From positions 6,076,001 to 6,140,000 of the forward strand of contig JAWZSP010000001.1 of NCBI GenBank assembly GCA_034401135.1: 64,000 bases of DNA, written 5' to 3'. The notes under the pieces are model-generated. The model had not been told where the DNA came from. It did not search any database and was given only the letters and a program-made list of their open reading frames with translations. Positions 10,421 through 21,300 of the stretch are shown here, piece by piece (position 1 is the first letter of the stretch; the number at the start of each line of letters is the position of its first letter). This DNA comes from Volutella citrinella. Taxonomy: Eukaryota > Ascomycota > Sordariomycetes > Hypocreales > Nectriaceae. The position numbers and the translations under genes are program-made.

Positions 10421-11623
10421 CTAACACCACGCGTAGTGCTCGTTGTTGACCCAGACTGGAGCGCTGGCGCTCACATCACCCTCCGGCTCGCCCTCGTCTG
10501 TGAACCACAACGCGCTCGCGACACTGGAATCTTGGCGATCAACCCACACAGAGTCGAGGCTTTGCTCGATAAGGCACTGCACGAAGGGCGAGGGCTCCCA
10601 CAATTGAACAACGTCCAGCTTCCACGCTGCCGCCTCGGCCTGAGCAGCCTGGAGAACGGCCCGGAGCGCCGCCGCCTGCTCCGTGTGCGCGCCCAGGGCT
10701 AGTGGCGGGGATTCGCCCGCGTCACTCTGTGGTCTGTTTGCCGTATCATCGCCTTCCACGACGAGGCGCAGGATGTACAGCACGTTTCCACCGCCTCGCT
10801 GGTCCGGGTGCTCGTAGTAGCGGCGTGTCCAGACGGCCCAGACCTGCTTGCCGGGACGCCCTGCGATGGCGCCCTTGGCCTCGGCCTTGTTCCCGAAGAG
10901 GTGTCGTGTTGCAAAGTCCTCCTTTCGGATATGCCACAGCATGTGGTTCAGATCTGGCAAGATGATGACGCGCTTGCCTGCCTAGCTTGGTGATGCCATG
11001 GCGGCGCGGACCATGGCCTCGTCCTTGAGACAGAGTGCTTCGAGCTCCGTCTCGGCGATGGGTCTCGCAGGCGCAACGTCATCTATCTCGGCTGACGAGA
11101 ATACAAGGTGCCCGTTTTGGGGGTTGGGCCGCCAGCCCAGCTTGGCGTAGTACTCCTTGCCAATGTCCGAGTAGAGGACGGAGCCGATGACGGCGCTGCC
11201 TTGTCCAGACTGCCACCCGCGCAGGACATTGGAAAGCTCCTTCATGTGGCGAGACGCATAGCCGCGGCCGCGATACTCCGATGGGCAGAAGACGCTGGCG
11301 ACACCGTGGACGACGCCCTCGGAGACGCTTCCATCTCTATCGCTAATGAGAGCGCGCTTGCGAAAGCTCTCGCACGAGCAGAGGAACTGTCGCCGGTTGG
11401 GCGGAAGATGCTTGTCAACAAGAACCCAGGTGGGCATGCCCCCATTCTGGGCCAGCGGCACAGTGGTGAGGTGCTTGGCCTCGTCGACAAAGCCGGCCGT
11501 CGTCAGTGCGTCCTTCCACGAGGCGGCCGTGTTGGTCCAGATCTGTTCACATTCTTCGGGTGTGGGATGGCTGAGATGCAGATCAGGAGACCTTGAGTCT
11601 GGGAGCTGCATAGTCGATCCCAT
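10421..11623 (-). pseudogene. LYC1-like GNAT acetyltransferase with in-frame stop
   Basis: Read as one frame this gives about 399 residues, the usual size of fungal LYC1-like acetyltransferases. It starts at MGSTMQ (11623) and ends at 10421. The N-terminal half has the GNAT core: VASVFCPSEYRGRGYASRHM is motif A, followed by SVLYSDIGKEYYAKLGW. The C-terminal half contains the family block LPDLNHMLWHIRKEDFATRH and AVWTRRYYEHP. A TAG at about 10984-10986 interrupts the frame between the two conserved halves (AMASPS*AGKRV). No intron of normal size with good splice sites removes it. It could be a recent nonsense mutation (CAG to TAG is the simplest change), a sequencing error, or readthrough. LYC1 of Yarrowia is a lysine acetyltransferase; the substrate here is unknown. 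Confidence 0.65.
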
Positions 11624-12812
11624 GCTGTTCGGTATGGGGAACGTGGTAGGGTAGATGAATAGATGGAAGCATTTCGTGGGGGAGTTGCAGGCCAACCAAC
11701 CAACACCTGCATGCTCGAGTCAAACACCATCGGCGGGCAGCCACGTGGATTGGCGATGTCTTTCCGATTAGCTCAGGTGGACCCCACGAGGCAACGTCAG
11801 CCCTACATTGAAGCCTTCACAGCAATTTTAGCCTGCCTCGAAGCTGTGAGCAGAAACTGTGCCTCAGCCGTTCTTTAATCGACATCTTCCTCACTGGGAA
11901 TTCAACCTTCTCAAAGCACCATGCTTGGGCATTCTCTCTTTTCTCTTCTCCTGTTACGCATTGTTTTCTAATTTATAATAGAGCAATGCCAGCCTCAGCT
12001 ATAATAGTAACTAACTAGGCTAGCTGCCTCCCATGGACGGATTTGATGATGCCGTACACAACCCCATCGGCGCTTGACACTGTGATAATCATCCGCGCCA
12101 AAGTCCAAACCGCACTTGCATACAATTTTCGACAATGTACTCTATAGGCACGATAAATAACAGATCGCCGCGGGACAAGTCTGCTTGCCCCACTGGCCTC
12201 GCAAACGGTCGCCCATTTTCTTGCCAGAGAACGAATTCGCCTTCCTCAGCACCTGGGACTTCGTCGTCACCGTCGGCCACTCCCTGCGATGGATTCCTTC
12301 GCCTGGCCTTGAGCATCCGGGCCCCGACCCGTTCGGCTTTCCCGCACATGTTTCCTTCTCCGGGCTAGACAAGTGAGAGCACATGGTTGTCTTTTAGCAA
12401 ATTATCAGGCAGTGCTAGACTCGTGCGGCGGAGGAAAGCAAACACGGCGGGAGCAAGAGAAACAGGAGAGGGAGGAGTACGATACGCTCAAGCCAAAAGA
12501 CGGCTATGGCTTGTGGAACTTGGAAACGAGGAAAGAAGGCAGCCGAGGGCCGCAGAGAAGAGGCTGAGCTGATGGCCCAGGAGCAGCAGGCGACGAGAAA
12601 GTGGGAGAGGAAGCGAGCATCGTCAAGGAAGCTCGGGATGGAGCAGCTTTGAGCATGACAGGACCTTTCATGTCTATGCCTCGCATCTACCTAGGAGGTA
12701 GCTTTATAATGTACTAATGAACGCCTTTCCAGTGCTTCGTAGCTTCATGGCTTCATAACCTCACTCAAACGTTGGCCGTCAACCCACGTCCAAGCGTCAT
12801 GTCACCCATAAG
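11624..12812. other. intergenic, AT-rich in part
   Basis: It contains the upstream region of the LYC1-like gene and the downstream region of the zinc-finger gene. The stretch 11.9-12.1 kb is AT-rich with short repeated words (ATAATAG, CTAACTAGGCTAG). Small ORFs on both strands around 12.1-12.65 kb include a Lys/Glu-rich frame ending near 12650, but nothing recognisable. A degraded gene is possible but not supported. Confidence 0.4.
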
Positions 12813-14396
12813 TCATCCACACGCTGGCTCATCCGCCTCGTGCCCATGAACGCCACCATCCAAGATCAGATCCTCATTGTCGTCCAAGTCATGCTGCACC
12901 CGCTGCCAGCGCTTGTTGCGCCGCGACTCGCGCCCCTCGACCTCTGCCCCCTTGCCCTTGGCGTCAAACACTGGCCGGATCAGCGACCCGAGCAGGGGGT
13001 TCCCGCTGAACGCGCCGCCGTTCCTCGTCCGGCTTCCGTTGCCGTTCGTCTCGCCCAGCACGCCGTCGGACGCCATCTCGGGCTCGTCCTCGGGCGGCGT
13101 CGCCGGCCGCTCCACCGCCGCCATGCGCCGCACCACCTTGCCGCCCACCAGGTCGATGCTCACCACCTGCTGCCGCTTCTCGTACTCTGGTCGCGCGTTC
13201 CACTCCATCTCGCGCATAACCTTCTGCTGCCGCTTGAGCTCCCGCGCGCGCTCCTCGGGCGTCGCCCACATGCTGCCCGACCCAGACAAGGCTCCGCTCA
13301 CGTCAAAGTCGGCCGCCTCGTCGCGGATTGTCGTCCGCTGTGCGTTCTGCGCCTGGAAACCCAGCAGCTTGTCGCGGTGTGCGCGCGCCTTGGCCTCGGC
13401 CTCGCCCAGGGGTGGCCCGTCGTTGCCGCGGGGCTGGGTGAATGGCGCCGGCGTCTTGGATACTTCGGCTCGCTTGTGAGTAGCCCTGTCGGCGGCCATG
13501 CGCTCCCGTCCTCGCTCGTCCTTCAGTTCGCGAATCATGGCGTCCACGTCGTCCGACTTGAGCAGCGACGTCCCGCAAAAGGTGCAAGGGCCCAGGCCCT
13601 CCTTCATGCAGATGACCTTGCCGCAGGAGAGGCAGTTGGGCGCCGCGCCCTGGAGCGGGTGCCTCGTAGCGACGCAGTTGCATTTCCTAGCCTTGGGGTT
13701 GTCCAGAGTTGGGTTCGTGGTGATCTCCAATGCCCGAATGGCGGCATCTAGGTCGGCAATGGCCGTTGACGCGCCAGCCATCGGCGTGCCGCCAGATATT
13801 GTGACCTTAGTGTTCGTCGGCTTGGGCGTTGAGCTTCGCGACACGGGATTTGACTTGGGCTTGGACTTCTGCGGCCCGTCTGAAATCAGAAAGCCTGCCG
13901 ACACATGCTGCTTGGTAGTGGGCTTGCTCGGTTGCGACTTTGGGGCTGGCTTCGGGGTGTTTGATCGGGAGGGCTCGCCACTGCCCGTTGCGCTGGGCTT
14001 TTGTGAGATGTACTCCAAGTCTTGATCCTTCTTATTGTATGATGTACCTGAAGGGGCAGCAAAGTCGTCGATCCGTCGCGCCTCGGGCGTGTGGATGGCT
14101 GCCTTCTTCTTCTTGGGTGGGCGCTTCGCCTTGGGCACTGGCTCTATTGTCTGTAGGTCGTTGGCAGTGGCGGGGGCTGCTCTTGACGAGCATGATGGCT
14201 CGGCCGGGGGCTTGGGGCAAGGTTTTCGACGAGCATTGAAGCGAGAGATGAAGTCGACGGCTTGGGGTGAGTCGCCCAGGAGGTTGCTGAAGTGGTCGGC
14301 GGCTTCGGCTGGCGAGAGGGTGGCTCCGTAGTCGAGCACCTGCTGCAGCTCCTCGTCCGGTAGAGGCAACAGCTGCGAAAGCTGTGCGAGCGACAT
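12813..14396 (-). CDS. TRIP4/ASC-1-type zinc finger protein, RQT4-like
   Basis: A single-exon protein of 527 aa starting at MSLAQLSQLL; an in-frame Met 61 codons upstream is less likely because the extra N-terminus has no family resemblance. The N-terminus (LPLPDEELQQVLDYGATLSP, then HFSNLLGDSPQAVDFISRFN) is the CUE-like/UBA-like region of this family. A basic, Pro-rich linker follows. The zf-C2HC5 finger lies at about residues 238-276, with Cys pairs CNC, CLSCGKVIC and CTFCG. The C-terminal third is helical and Arg/Glu-rich. In yeast, Rqt4 is a ubiquitin-binding subunit of the ribosome quality-control trigger complex (with Slh1 and Cue3) that splits collided ribosomes. The human homologue TRIP4 is in the ASC-1 complex. 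That function here is inferred from the family. Confidence 0.8.
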   Translation of the reverse strand: MSLAQLSQLLPLPDEELQQVLDYGATLSPAEAADHFSNLLGDSPQAVDFISRFNARRKPCPKPPAEPSCSSRAAPATANDLQTIEPVPKAKRPPKKKKAAIHTPEARRIDDFAAPSGTSYNKKDQDLEYISQKPSATGSGEPSRSNTPKPAPKSQPSKPTTKQHVSAGFLISDGPQKSKPKSNPVSRSSTPKPTNTKVTISGGTPMAGASTAIADLDAAIRALEITTNPTLDNPKARKCNCVATRHPLQGAAPNCLSCGKVICMKEGLGPCTFCGTSLLKSDDVDAMIRELKDERGRERMAADRATHKRAEVSKTPAPFTQPRGNDGPPLGEAEAKARAHRDKLLGFQAQNAQRTTIRDEAADFDVSGALSGSGSMWATPEERARELKRQQKVMREMEWNARPEYEKRQQVVSIDLVGGKVVRRMAAVERPATPPEDEPEMASDGVLGETNGNGSRTRNGGAFSGNPLLGSLIRPVFDAKGKGAEVEGRESRRNKRWQRVQHDLDDNEDLILDGGVHGHEADEPACG

Positions 14397-14915
14397 GATA
14401 TTTCTGGGAGAATGCGCAGCCTGGTGTGTGGACGGCGGAGGTTCTGCCAGGCCGGTGGGAAGGGCAGATATACCCTTTGCTCGCCGGGTGAGTAATTGAT
14501 GATGCACAGTCAGAGCTGCCCCACTGTGCTTGCCTGGCGGGGAGCCAAGGGAGCTTCCCCTCCAAGCGGCTTGCAACACCCTTACCTACCCTAGACTTTC
14601 AAAAGTTGTTATTGGGATATCCCTCTTTGACCTGTGGCCGCGCCTGTTCAGACTCGAGGTTTGTCAAGAGCTTAGTTGGCTGCAGTGTGATCAATCAAAG
14701 GAGATATACTCAATTCCATCCATGCTGAAATAAGCCTTCGCGCATTGATGTGAAACAAAGTTGCCTTTCTTTCCATTCCCGTAATAAAACACACATCTTG
14801 TCAATGATACAAAATACAGCCCATGAGTAACTTGTAAAATACATGTCCAACCCGGCCCATATGAGAATAAAAAGACCCCCCTTCCCCCAGAAGTTACATT
14901 GGCATTCCTCCAGGT
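14397..14915. other. intergenic region
   Basis: It holds the promoter of the zinc-finger gene (divided from it at 14396) and the 3' region of the secreted Cys-rich gene. No repeat or RNA is seen. Confidence 0.5.
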
Positions 14916-15620
14916 TTACCGGCACGGGATATCGCAGTTAGCCTCCCACGTCATTGACGGTTGCACAATCTGCCAGTCAATCCTGCACAACTCCGAGACC
15001 TGTTTGGTCTTTCGGCTCTCGCACATCCGGGTAGTAAGTCCCTCCAGCCAGACATTCACGCCAGTCGCCTCCCAGGCGCGGCACTTGCCATCATTAGGCC
15101 ATGTGCAGGCACCGTCCTGTGGGTGGGAGCAAAAGTTATCGCCGGGGAACGTGTTGATCCTGTCGTTGACGTTGGGCAGAGTATTGAGCACCGCCGCGAT
15201 GGCCTTTTGGTCGGTCATGTGCGGGGGCAGGTAGCCGCCGCACCTCTTGAGCGAGGAATCTCCCGGGATGGATTTGCAGGGGAACCTGGGGTCGACGTCG
15301 CAGATGAGTTGCGAGACGTAATGCGTTTCGTCTGTCACCGAGGTCCAGGCTTGGACGACACGGTACTCGTCCCAGCAATTCTCAATGATGTCGACCCTGC
15401 CGCGCTGAGAAACCAGTACTCCCTCGTCTCCCTTGTATAGGCCGTTATAGATCTCGGGCTTGTCGTTGCGAATCGTGGTGTCTTTTGCATTGCACTTGTT
15501 TATTGTGACTCGAGGTGCCACTGGCACTGCGGCTTGGCGCTCCGCCACGGGCCCTGCTTGCACCATGCTGCCCAACATGGCGCTCATCGAGGCCAAAGCG
15601 ACGGCCTTGGGGAAGAGCAT
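14916..15620 (-). CDS. secreted 12-cysteine protein, effector-like
   Basis: A single-exon protein of 234 aa. Residues 1-22 form a classical signal peptide (MLFPKAVALASMSAMLGS, then MVQAG), followed by a short pro-like region. The mature part has 12 Cys, an even number fitting six disulphides, and no membrane segment or GPI signal. Conspicuous segments are ENCWDEYRVVQAW, DPRFPCKSIPGDSSLKRCGG, NFCSHPQDGACTW and a C-terminal NCDIPCR. I do not recognise an enzyme family. The features fit a small secreted protein of a plant-, insect- or nematode-associated fungus, but that role is inference. A TATA-like TATATATGAA lies about 110-120 bases upstream. Confidence 0.75.
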   Translation of the reverse strand: MLFPKAVALASMSAMLGSMVQAGPVAERQAAVPVAPRVTINKCNAKDTTIRNDKPEIYNGLYKGDEGVLVSQRGRVDIIENCWDEYRVVQAWTSVTDETHYVSQLICDVDPRFPCKSIPGDSSLKRCGGYLPPHMTDQKAIAAVLNTLPNVNDRINTFPGDNFCSHPQDGACTWPNDGKCRAWEATGVNVWLEGLTTRMCESRKTKQVSELCRIDWQIVQPSMTWEANCDIPCR

Positions 15621-16466
15621 GGTGTTTTGCCGGTAAACTGGTAATGGAGGTTTGAGGGATAGCAGTGCGCTGATCAGCTGAGGCGTTTGGAGACGAGCAC
15701 GACTAGGGCGCGGCCAGAGGCTTTGGCCTCTTCATATATACGTGCAAGCCCCGAAACCTCTGTCCATCCGCCCATTGAAAATCTGAAGTTGATATTTGGG
15801 GGCCATTCTGTGCCGGTTAAGCGTCGAGGTGGGTCGGTTGATCCTTGGTTGACTTTGATGGTGGTCTGGATGATCCTACTCCTTCAGCAGCCGCTGCGGC
15901 GTGTTGTTGATGCTTGAAAGCTGCGCCGGACCCACGACTGATGAAAACTCGTGGGTGAAGAGATAAAATGATCTCCCTTGCAGGCGCCTTGTATCCTGAC
16001 AGCTCGGCGGGCCATGGAGCGAGGGCCGTGACAGTTGACAACTCAACATTTCATTTTCACTTTCTCTTCGTCGTGGGCTTCCGCTACTGAGTGATTAGTC
16101 GAGATTTACCGTCGACAGGCAAAATTGCGCGCATTATCAAAGCCTTGTGGGATTGGGCACTATCACTAGACCGCGCCAAGAGGAGGAATTGGCTGAGCCT
16201 CCTAGCATCCACCGGGTTGACTCGGAAATGGACACTGGTGAGGGCCGAACAAAGGATTCCGACACGTGCCAGGCGAGTCAATGCCAGTCAGCGATCGATT
16301 TTGTTCTAGACAATCGGTGCTGGCCCTGCTGGGTGGAAATCAGTGATCCACCTCAGGACGGAAAGAACGATTGCCGCTGCTATAATTGGCACTATCCTGG
16401 CCTGGTACCCGACCATCCTCTTCGGCTCAAGCCAAGCTGCAGTATGCCGAGATGACTTCTCCTGAG
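15621..16466. other. intergenic region
   Basis: It contains the promoter of the secreted Cys-rich gene and the 3' flank of the APH-like gene. Only short ORFs occur, with no recognisable feature beyond the TATA-like element listed separately. Confidence 0.5.
15731..15741 (-). promoter_or_regulatory. TATA-like element of the secreted 12-Cys gene
   Basis: TATATATGAA on the minus strand, about 110-120 bp upstream of the ATG at 15620. Its position fits a TATA box with a leader of about 70-90 nt. Confidence 0.5.
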
Positions 16467-17394
16467 CTAGCAAGGCCATGACTTTGCACGCTCTCTGAAC
16501 CAACTCTTGTATGCTTCCATGCACTCTGGGTAGCCCTCCTCCCCGAGCTGCTGCTGAACGAGCATCCTCCACTCCCTCATTGAAGGGTCATCACAGTGCA
16601 CGTCACGCCACTCAAAGTCCATCCCGTAACAGACGGCAAACTTGGTTCGAATCCACTCAACAGGCACAAAGCCGGCCAGCTCCCAGTCGATGATGCCAAC
16701 GACACTCTTCTGTATGGGATCAACCATGACGTTGGACGGCGCAAAGTCGTTGTGGCAGAAGACGAACCGCGAACAGTCCATGCCGAGGGAGTCGCAGTTT
16801 TGTTGAAGATGCTCTGGAGCCAAGTTGCGAGGTTTGCCAAGCACATCAAGCCATGTGTCGGAGATGTAGGCCCCATCAACGCCAACTATGCCTCTACCTT
16901 GCCAAACTGATAGCTCCTTGATGATGTCTGTGACGCGGCAGACACAACGCTGCTTTTCGTCCTCGTTCATTTCGCGCCACACATCGCCCAGAGTCTGGCC
17001 ATGTACACGAGATACGATGATGTAACTCCTGTCTTCAGCTTCTGCTTGATACAAGACGTTGGGGATGCCGAAGCTGAGCTCGTGTTTGGCCAGCCATTCC
17101 AATGTGGTGTGCTCTCTCGTAGCCCCTTTGCTGTCTTTAAATAGCTTGACTTTGAGAAAGGCCTGCAACAGATTCCCCGGCATCATGGACTTTGCGGACC
17201 ATGCTATCTGGCGGAAGTGGCTCTGAAGGGGGTAGCGGGTTGGGAGGGGTGGAGATGGTGAAGTAGGCTCCATCATCGCCTCTCCAGCGAAAGTCTGGTG
17301 TGGGAGACAGGCTTCGATTTACAATGATTCTGCCTCCAACGAGCCAGGAGTCGAGCTTGATCTGCTTGACGGTGTCGCGCATGTGGCCAGACAT
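16467..17394 (-). pseudogene. APH/ChoK-fold phosphotransferase, frame broken
   Basis: Two overlapping frames together make one protein of the fungal aminoglycoside-phosphotransferase-like kinase family. The upstream frame (from about 17394, MSGHMRD) gives the N-terminus with RWRGDDGAYFTIS and KVHDAGESV. The downstream frame, ending at 16467, resumes with AFLKVKLF, ATREHTTLEWL, the catalytic loop FCHNDFAPSNVMV (HxDxxxxN) and the Mg-binding IIDWELAG. The switch lies at about 17160-17175. Compared with the family pattern (HEAG, roughly 11 residues, then AFxKVK), only 13 nt separate the two blocks, which suggests a deletion of about 20 nt. A normal-sized intron does not explain it. The downstream frame has its own Met at 17276, so a truncated protein with an intact catalytic loop is possible. 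The substrate is unknown. Confidence 0.6.
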
Positions 17395-18767
17395 AGTGGG
17401 ACGAGGGATTCGCCACGCATGAAACAGGTCAGCAAACGCAATCGTATCGCAAGTCCTTTGTTGTGGTTGTTGCACAGGCGGGGTTCTTCAGGGAACGAGA
17501 TGCTTCAAATTTGTTCGGCAAGTCCTTACGGCATCTGAAACAAGCTGCAAGGCGCATGCAGCCTTTACTAAGCGGCACCAGCGCCTCGTCTTTGGCGTAT
17601 ACGCCGTCGTTCATTCATCCCTTCCGATGGCGAAAGCCTTGATGATTGATTAGTCGTTGAAAAGATTCACTTGCTTGGCATCTGGTATCCCGCTGTACCC
17701 TTCGGCACGAAACAAAACATTAGTATCCCCAATGGCCTGGAAATGGACCATGCTCACATATCTCGTTATTGCAGACGTGCCTCTATTTGAGCTTTTGATT
17801 GGCACTATGTGCAGGAAGTGCCTGTGCCACAATTCGATCTGCAAGGTAATAAATAATCATACAGCCATTCCAAATGCGCTGTACCATTGAGCCACGGGCA
17901 ACGCCTTTAAATATGAGGTGGCAGCAGTAGTAGAACAGCAGCAATACTGTATGTTGACACACATCTCGCAGCTGCGATTGCTTGATAAAATCGGCTGCCT
18001 TGAGAGCATAATGATCAAAACATGGGGCACCCGGCTTTTGGCGTGCAGGTAACCTTAATCTTAGCCGGGGCTAGCAAGGATCCAGGGCTTACTTCTAATA
18101 AGGATGTGGCGGTCAAAGGTAATCACGACAACGCAGATCGGCGCAAAGACAATCGCCAGACATGCACCAGGGTGGCATGGCCAGAGCCAAGAATCACAAG
18201 GTGGCAGCTTTGCAAAAGTTCATTTCCAGACTGGGAAATGACGACAATGATAGCCAGAGCAATTGTTAGCAACAACACCGCCAAGGGCCTGGACGCGGGC
18301 GTATTGCACCCTCGTGCTGTCAAGGGCATGCCACGGTGTAGGGGCCAAGCTGCCTTTAACAGGTGCCAGTCGTCGCAAATCCCACGTTGGATGCTACCGG
18401 CCCGAAAGCTATTGGCCCACCCTGGATCTGGTACAGGGAAGCGGGTGGCGGCTCATACGTCGCGTCTCCAACATCCTGACGATTGCGTGCTTTGGGGGTT
18501 GAAGCTACCTACTCGAAATGGAAGGAGCCAAGTAGAGCTATGCGTATCCGGTCGTCCTGGGCAGTCTCGACATTTCCATGGGAATTGTGTCATTTGCTTC
18601 GCCGTATAGCGGTGGTTGTATTTAAGAACAATAGCGTTTGCGCGTATGCGGCCAGGTTTTCGGATCTGCACCCGGAGAGTACTGCTTCACTGCATAAGCC
18701 ACACTTTAAACTACGACCCAAATCCTACACGATTTATCACATTGCCACGGAAAGTCTGGGGCCTCAA
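17395..18767. other. divergent intergenic region
   Basis: It lies between the 5' end of the APH-like gene (-) and the start of the methionine-permease gene (+), so it should hold both promoters. Short unsupported ORFs occur on both strands. The stretch 17.65-18.0 kb is AT-rich. No repeat or RNA was recognised. Confidence 0.45.
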
Positions 18768-20975
18768 ATGGGATTCAAGTGGAATGGTATCTGGGGCCGC
18801 TCGGCTGCCCCGGCCGGGGACCACACGCCCGGGGAAACGGCCTCGGCGGGTTTCACGAGTGACTCCCAGCCGTCTCTGCTGCGCGACGGCGACCTTGCTT
18901 ACATGCGCGAGACTGCTGAGAATGGATCCAAGCCGTCGTATCAAGAGGCGGTGGGTGCTCCAGTCGAGAGCAGGTCGCCGCTTGGCTACCACGTTGGGTG
19001 GTTTACCGTCATCTTCCTCAATGTCAACCAGATGATTGGCACAGGAATCTTCTCGACACGTAAGTGTAACTCTGATAATACTCCGCGACTCGATGCTAAA
19101 TACAACCTTAGCTGGATCGATCCTCAAGGGCACCGGCTCCATCGGGCTTGCTCTCATCTACTGGGTCATCGGCTTCATCATGGCCATCGCGGGCTTTGTG
19201 ACGTACCTGGAGCTGGCGGGCTACTTCCCCAACCGATCTGGCTCTGAGGCCGTCTACTTGGAGCAGGCCTACCCGCGCCCCAAGCACTTTTTCCCGATTG
19301 CCTTTGCGGTACAGTCGGTCATCTTGTCATTCAGCAGCAGCAACGCCATTGGTACGTATTGGGCCGAACATAGACAATCAAAGGCTAACTCGGAGATATC
19401 AAAGTGCTCTCCCGATACCTCTGGCGCATTGCTGGCAAGACACCAACTGACTGGCAGATGAAGGGGGTGGCTGTCGCTGCCTACACGCTGGCTGTGATAT
19501 GTTGGTATTCACTATCAATCAGCAGACAGACACAATGCTGACGGCTAGAAGGTGTGGTTTCGCATAACAAGTATTCGCTATGGGCGACCAACTTCTTTGG
19601 TGTGCTCAAAATCATCACCCTGATATTGTAAGAGTTGACGGTCTTCCGCAAAGGGCAAACTGACACCTTATTAGTATCAGCATAACTGGCTTCGTCGTTC
19701 TCGGCGGCAACGTGTCTCGAGTCAAGGATCCCTATGTCAACTTCCAAAACTCGTTCGAAGGTACTACAGATAACGGGAACGACCTCGCAAAGGCACTCGT
19801 AAACATTGTCTTCTCGTACACGGGATACCAGAATGCGTTCAACGTGGTCAATGAGATCCAGAGACCGATCCCCACCATCAAGATCTATGGGTCCATCTCT
19901 GTAATCGTTGTGGCTGTGCTGTACATGCTCTGCAACGTTGCCTACTTTGCAGCAGGTGAGTTGCAACCATCCGCTCCATGTGAGGTGTGATGCTGACGCG
20001 TGATTAGTGCCGAAGAAGGAGTTTGCGGCATCAAAGGAAATCGCCGCAGCCGTCTTCTTCACCACCGTCTTTGGCAAGGGCGCTGCTGAGACGGCGCTCA
20101 ATGTCCTGGTGCTGTTGAGTGCCTTTGGAAACTTGCTGGCCGTGCTGATTGGCCAGTCGAGGCTAATTCGCGAGATTGGACGGTAACGAGACCCTTCCCT
20201 GGGAATGTGTGAAAGAACCAACACCTAATGCGGTTGACAGGCAAGGCGTTTTGCCCTTTACGCCGTTCTGGGTCTCTACCAAGCCGTTCGGAACGCCGCT
20301 GGGGCCGTATCTACTGAAATGGGTCATGACATTCATCATGATTGTAGCTCCGCCGGCGGGAGATGCCTTTTCATTTGGTGAGCACACGAGAGGCCATTGA
20401 GGGTGATTTGATTTTGACGATTCTGTAGTGGTCAGCTTGAAGACATACCCCGACGGCCTATTCCACCTGGCAATGGCGGTTGGGCTGTACATCATTCGGT
20501 TCCGACACAAGAAGATTGGCCACGGCAAGCCCGAGTTCAAGGCCTGGGACGTGCTGCTGATCTTCTTCATTCTCATCCAAATCTTCATCGTCGTCATGCC
20601 CTGGTACCCGCCCAAGGGTGGTCCTTATTCCGGAGACGTCAGCTTCTGGTACGCGACGTACTGCGCCGTCGGCATCGCAGTGTAAGTGGCCAGACTATCC
20701 ACTAGCGACAGGCTTGAGGCTAACACAAGTTCATCAGCATCATCGTCTGCGGCATCTACTACGTGGCGTGGATCTATCTGATTCCAAAGTGGCGAGGCTA
20801 CCGGATCCGAGTCGAGACTGTGGATGTTGACCAAGGTGATGCAAATGCGCACCGTCTTGTCAAAGTTCCGCTGGACAAGATTGAGGAGTGGGATGCTGAG
20901 CATGACGAGGCGGGCAAGTTGAGGAGAAGGGTCGTGGCTGGATCGGACTCTGGCGAGAAGGATCACTCGGGTTAG
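18768..20975 (+). CDS. mup1: Mup1-type high-affinity methionine permease (LAT family)
   Basis: Predicted join: 18768-19059, 19112-19351, 19405-19500, 19552-19627, 19675-19955, 20008-20182, 20241-20377, 20429-20681, 20738-20975; 595 aa. The junctions restore a continuous permease, for example NQMIGTGIFSTPGSILKG across intron 1. The protein has about 12 hydrophobic segments, a hydrophilic N-terminal tail of about 75 residues and an acidic/basic C-terminal tail. The GIFSTPGSIL segment is the substrate-binding TM1 unwound region of APC/LAT transporters, and FSYTGYQNAFNVVNEIQRP is the conserved TM6 region. Yeast Mup1 imports methionine and cysteine at the plasma membrane. All splice sites are canonical GT-AG, but intron 3 uses a weak GTTGGT donor, so that junction is the least certain. 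Substrate specificity is inferred from the family. Confidence 0.85.
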
Positions 20976-21139
20976 GTGGCCTATGGGGGGGAGACGATAC
21001 CTATACTGTGGTTGGCGTCCGGCATCATGTTGTAGTACCACTCGCAATTTGCTGGAGTGCAAAGCCCAAATACTCCACCCATCAGACTATCGCAACTTGT
21101 AAAAGTGGGGGTTTATAAGCGACCGCAGATCAGACTTTC

Positions 21140-21300
21140 GCGTGCAGCTCAGACAATGGAAGACCCACGCAATGGCGTAGGGTAAAGCAGGAGTGCCGGG
21201 ACGCCATCTGCCCATTGGGTTGAGCGGGCACGGGTTGGGGCAACCCAGTGCGTACAGGCTGGCGTGGGTTCGAATCCCAGTCAGACCCAAGACGGCTGGT
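21140..21300 (+). repeat. tRNA-derived (SINE-like) element or decayed tRNA
   Basis: A perfect pol III B-box, GGTTCGAATCC, lies at 21267-21277 inside a T-arm-like stem-loop (GTGGGTTCGAATCCCAG), followed by TCAGACC, which looks like the 3' strand of an acceptor stem. No matching 5' strand (GGTCTGA) occurs upstream, so it does not fold as a complete tRNA. A short hairpin GGGTTGGGGCAACCC precedes it. This fits a tRNA-derived SINE or a tRNA pseudogene; the boundaries are approximate. Confidence 0.4.

Noticed and set aside
16640..16660. GGTTCGAATCC pol III B-box
   Set aside because: It lies inside the APH-like coding sequence and no tRNA arms surround it; a chance match.
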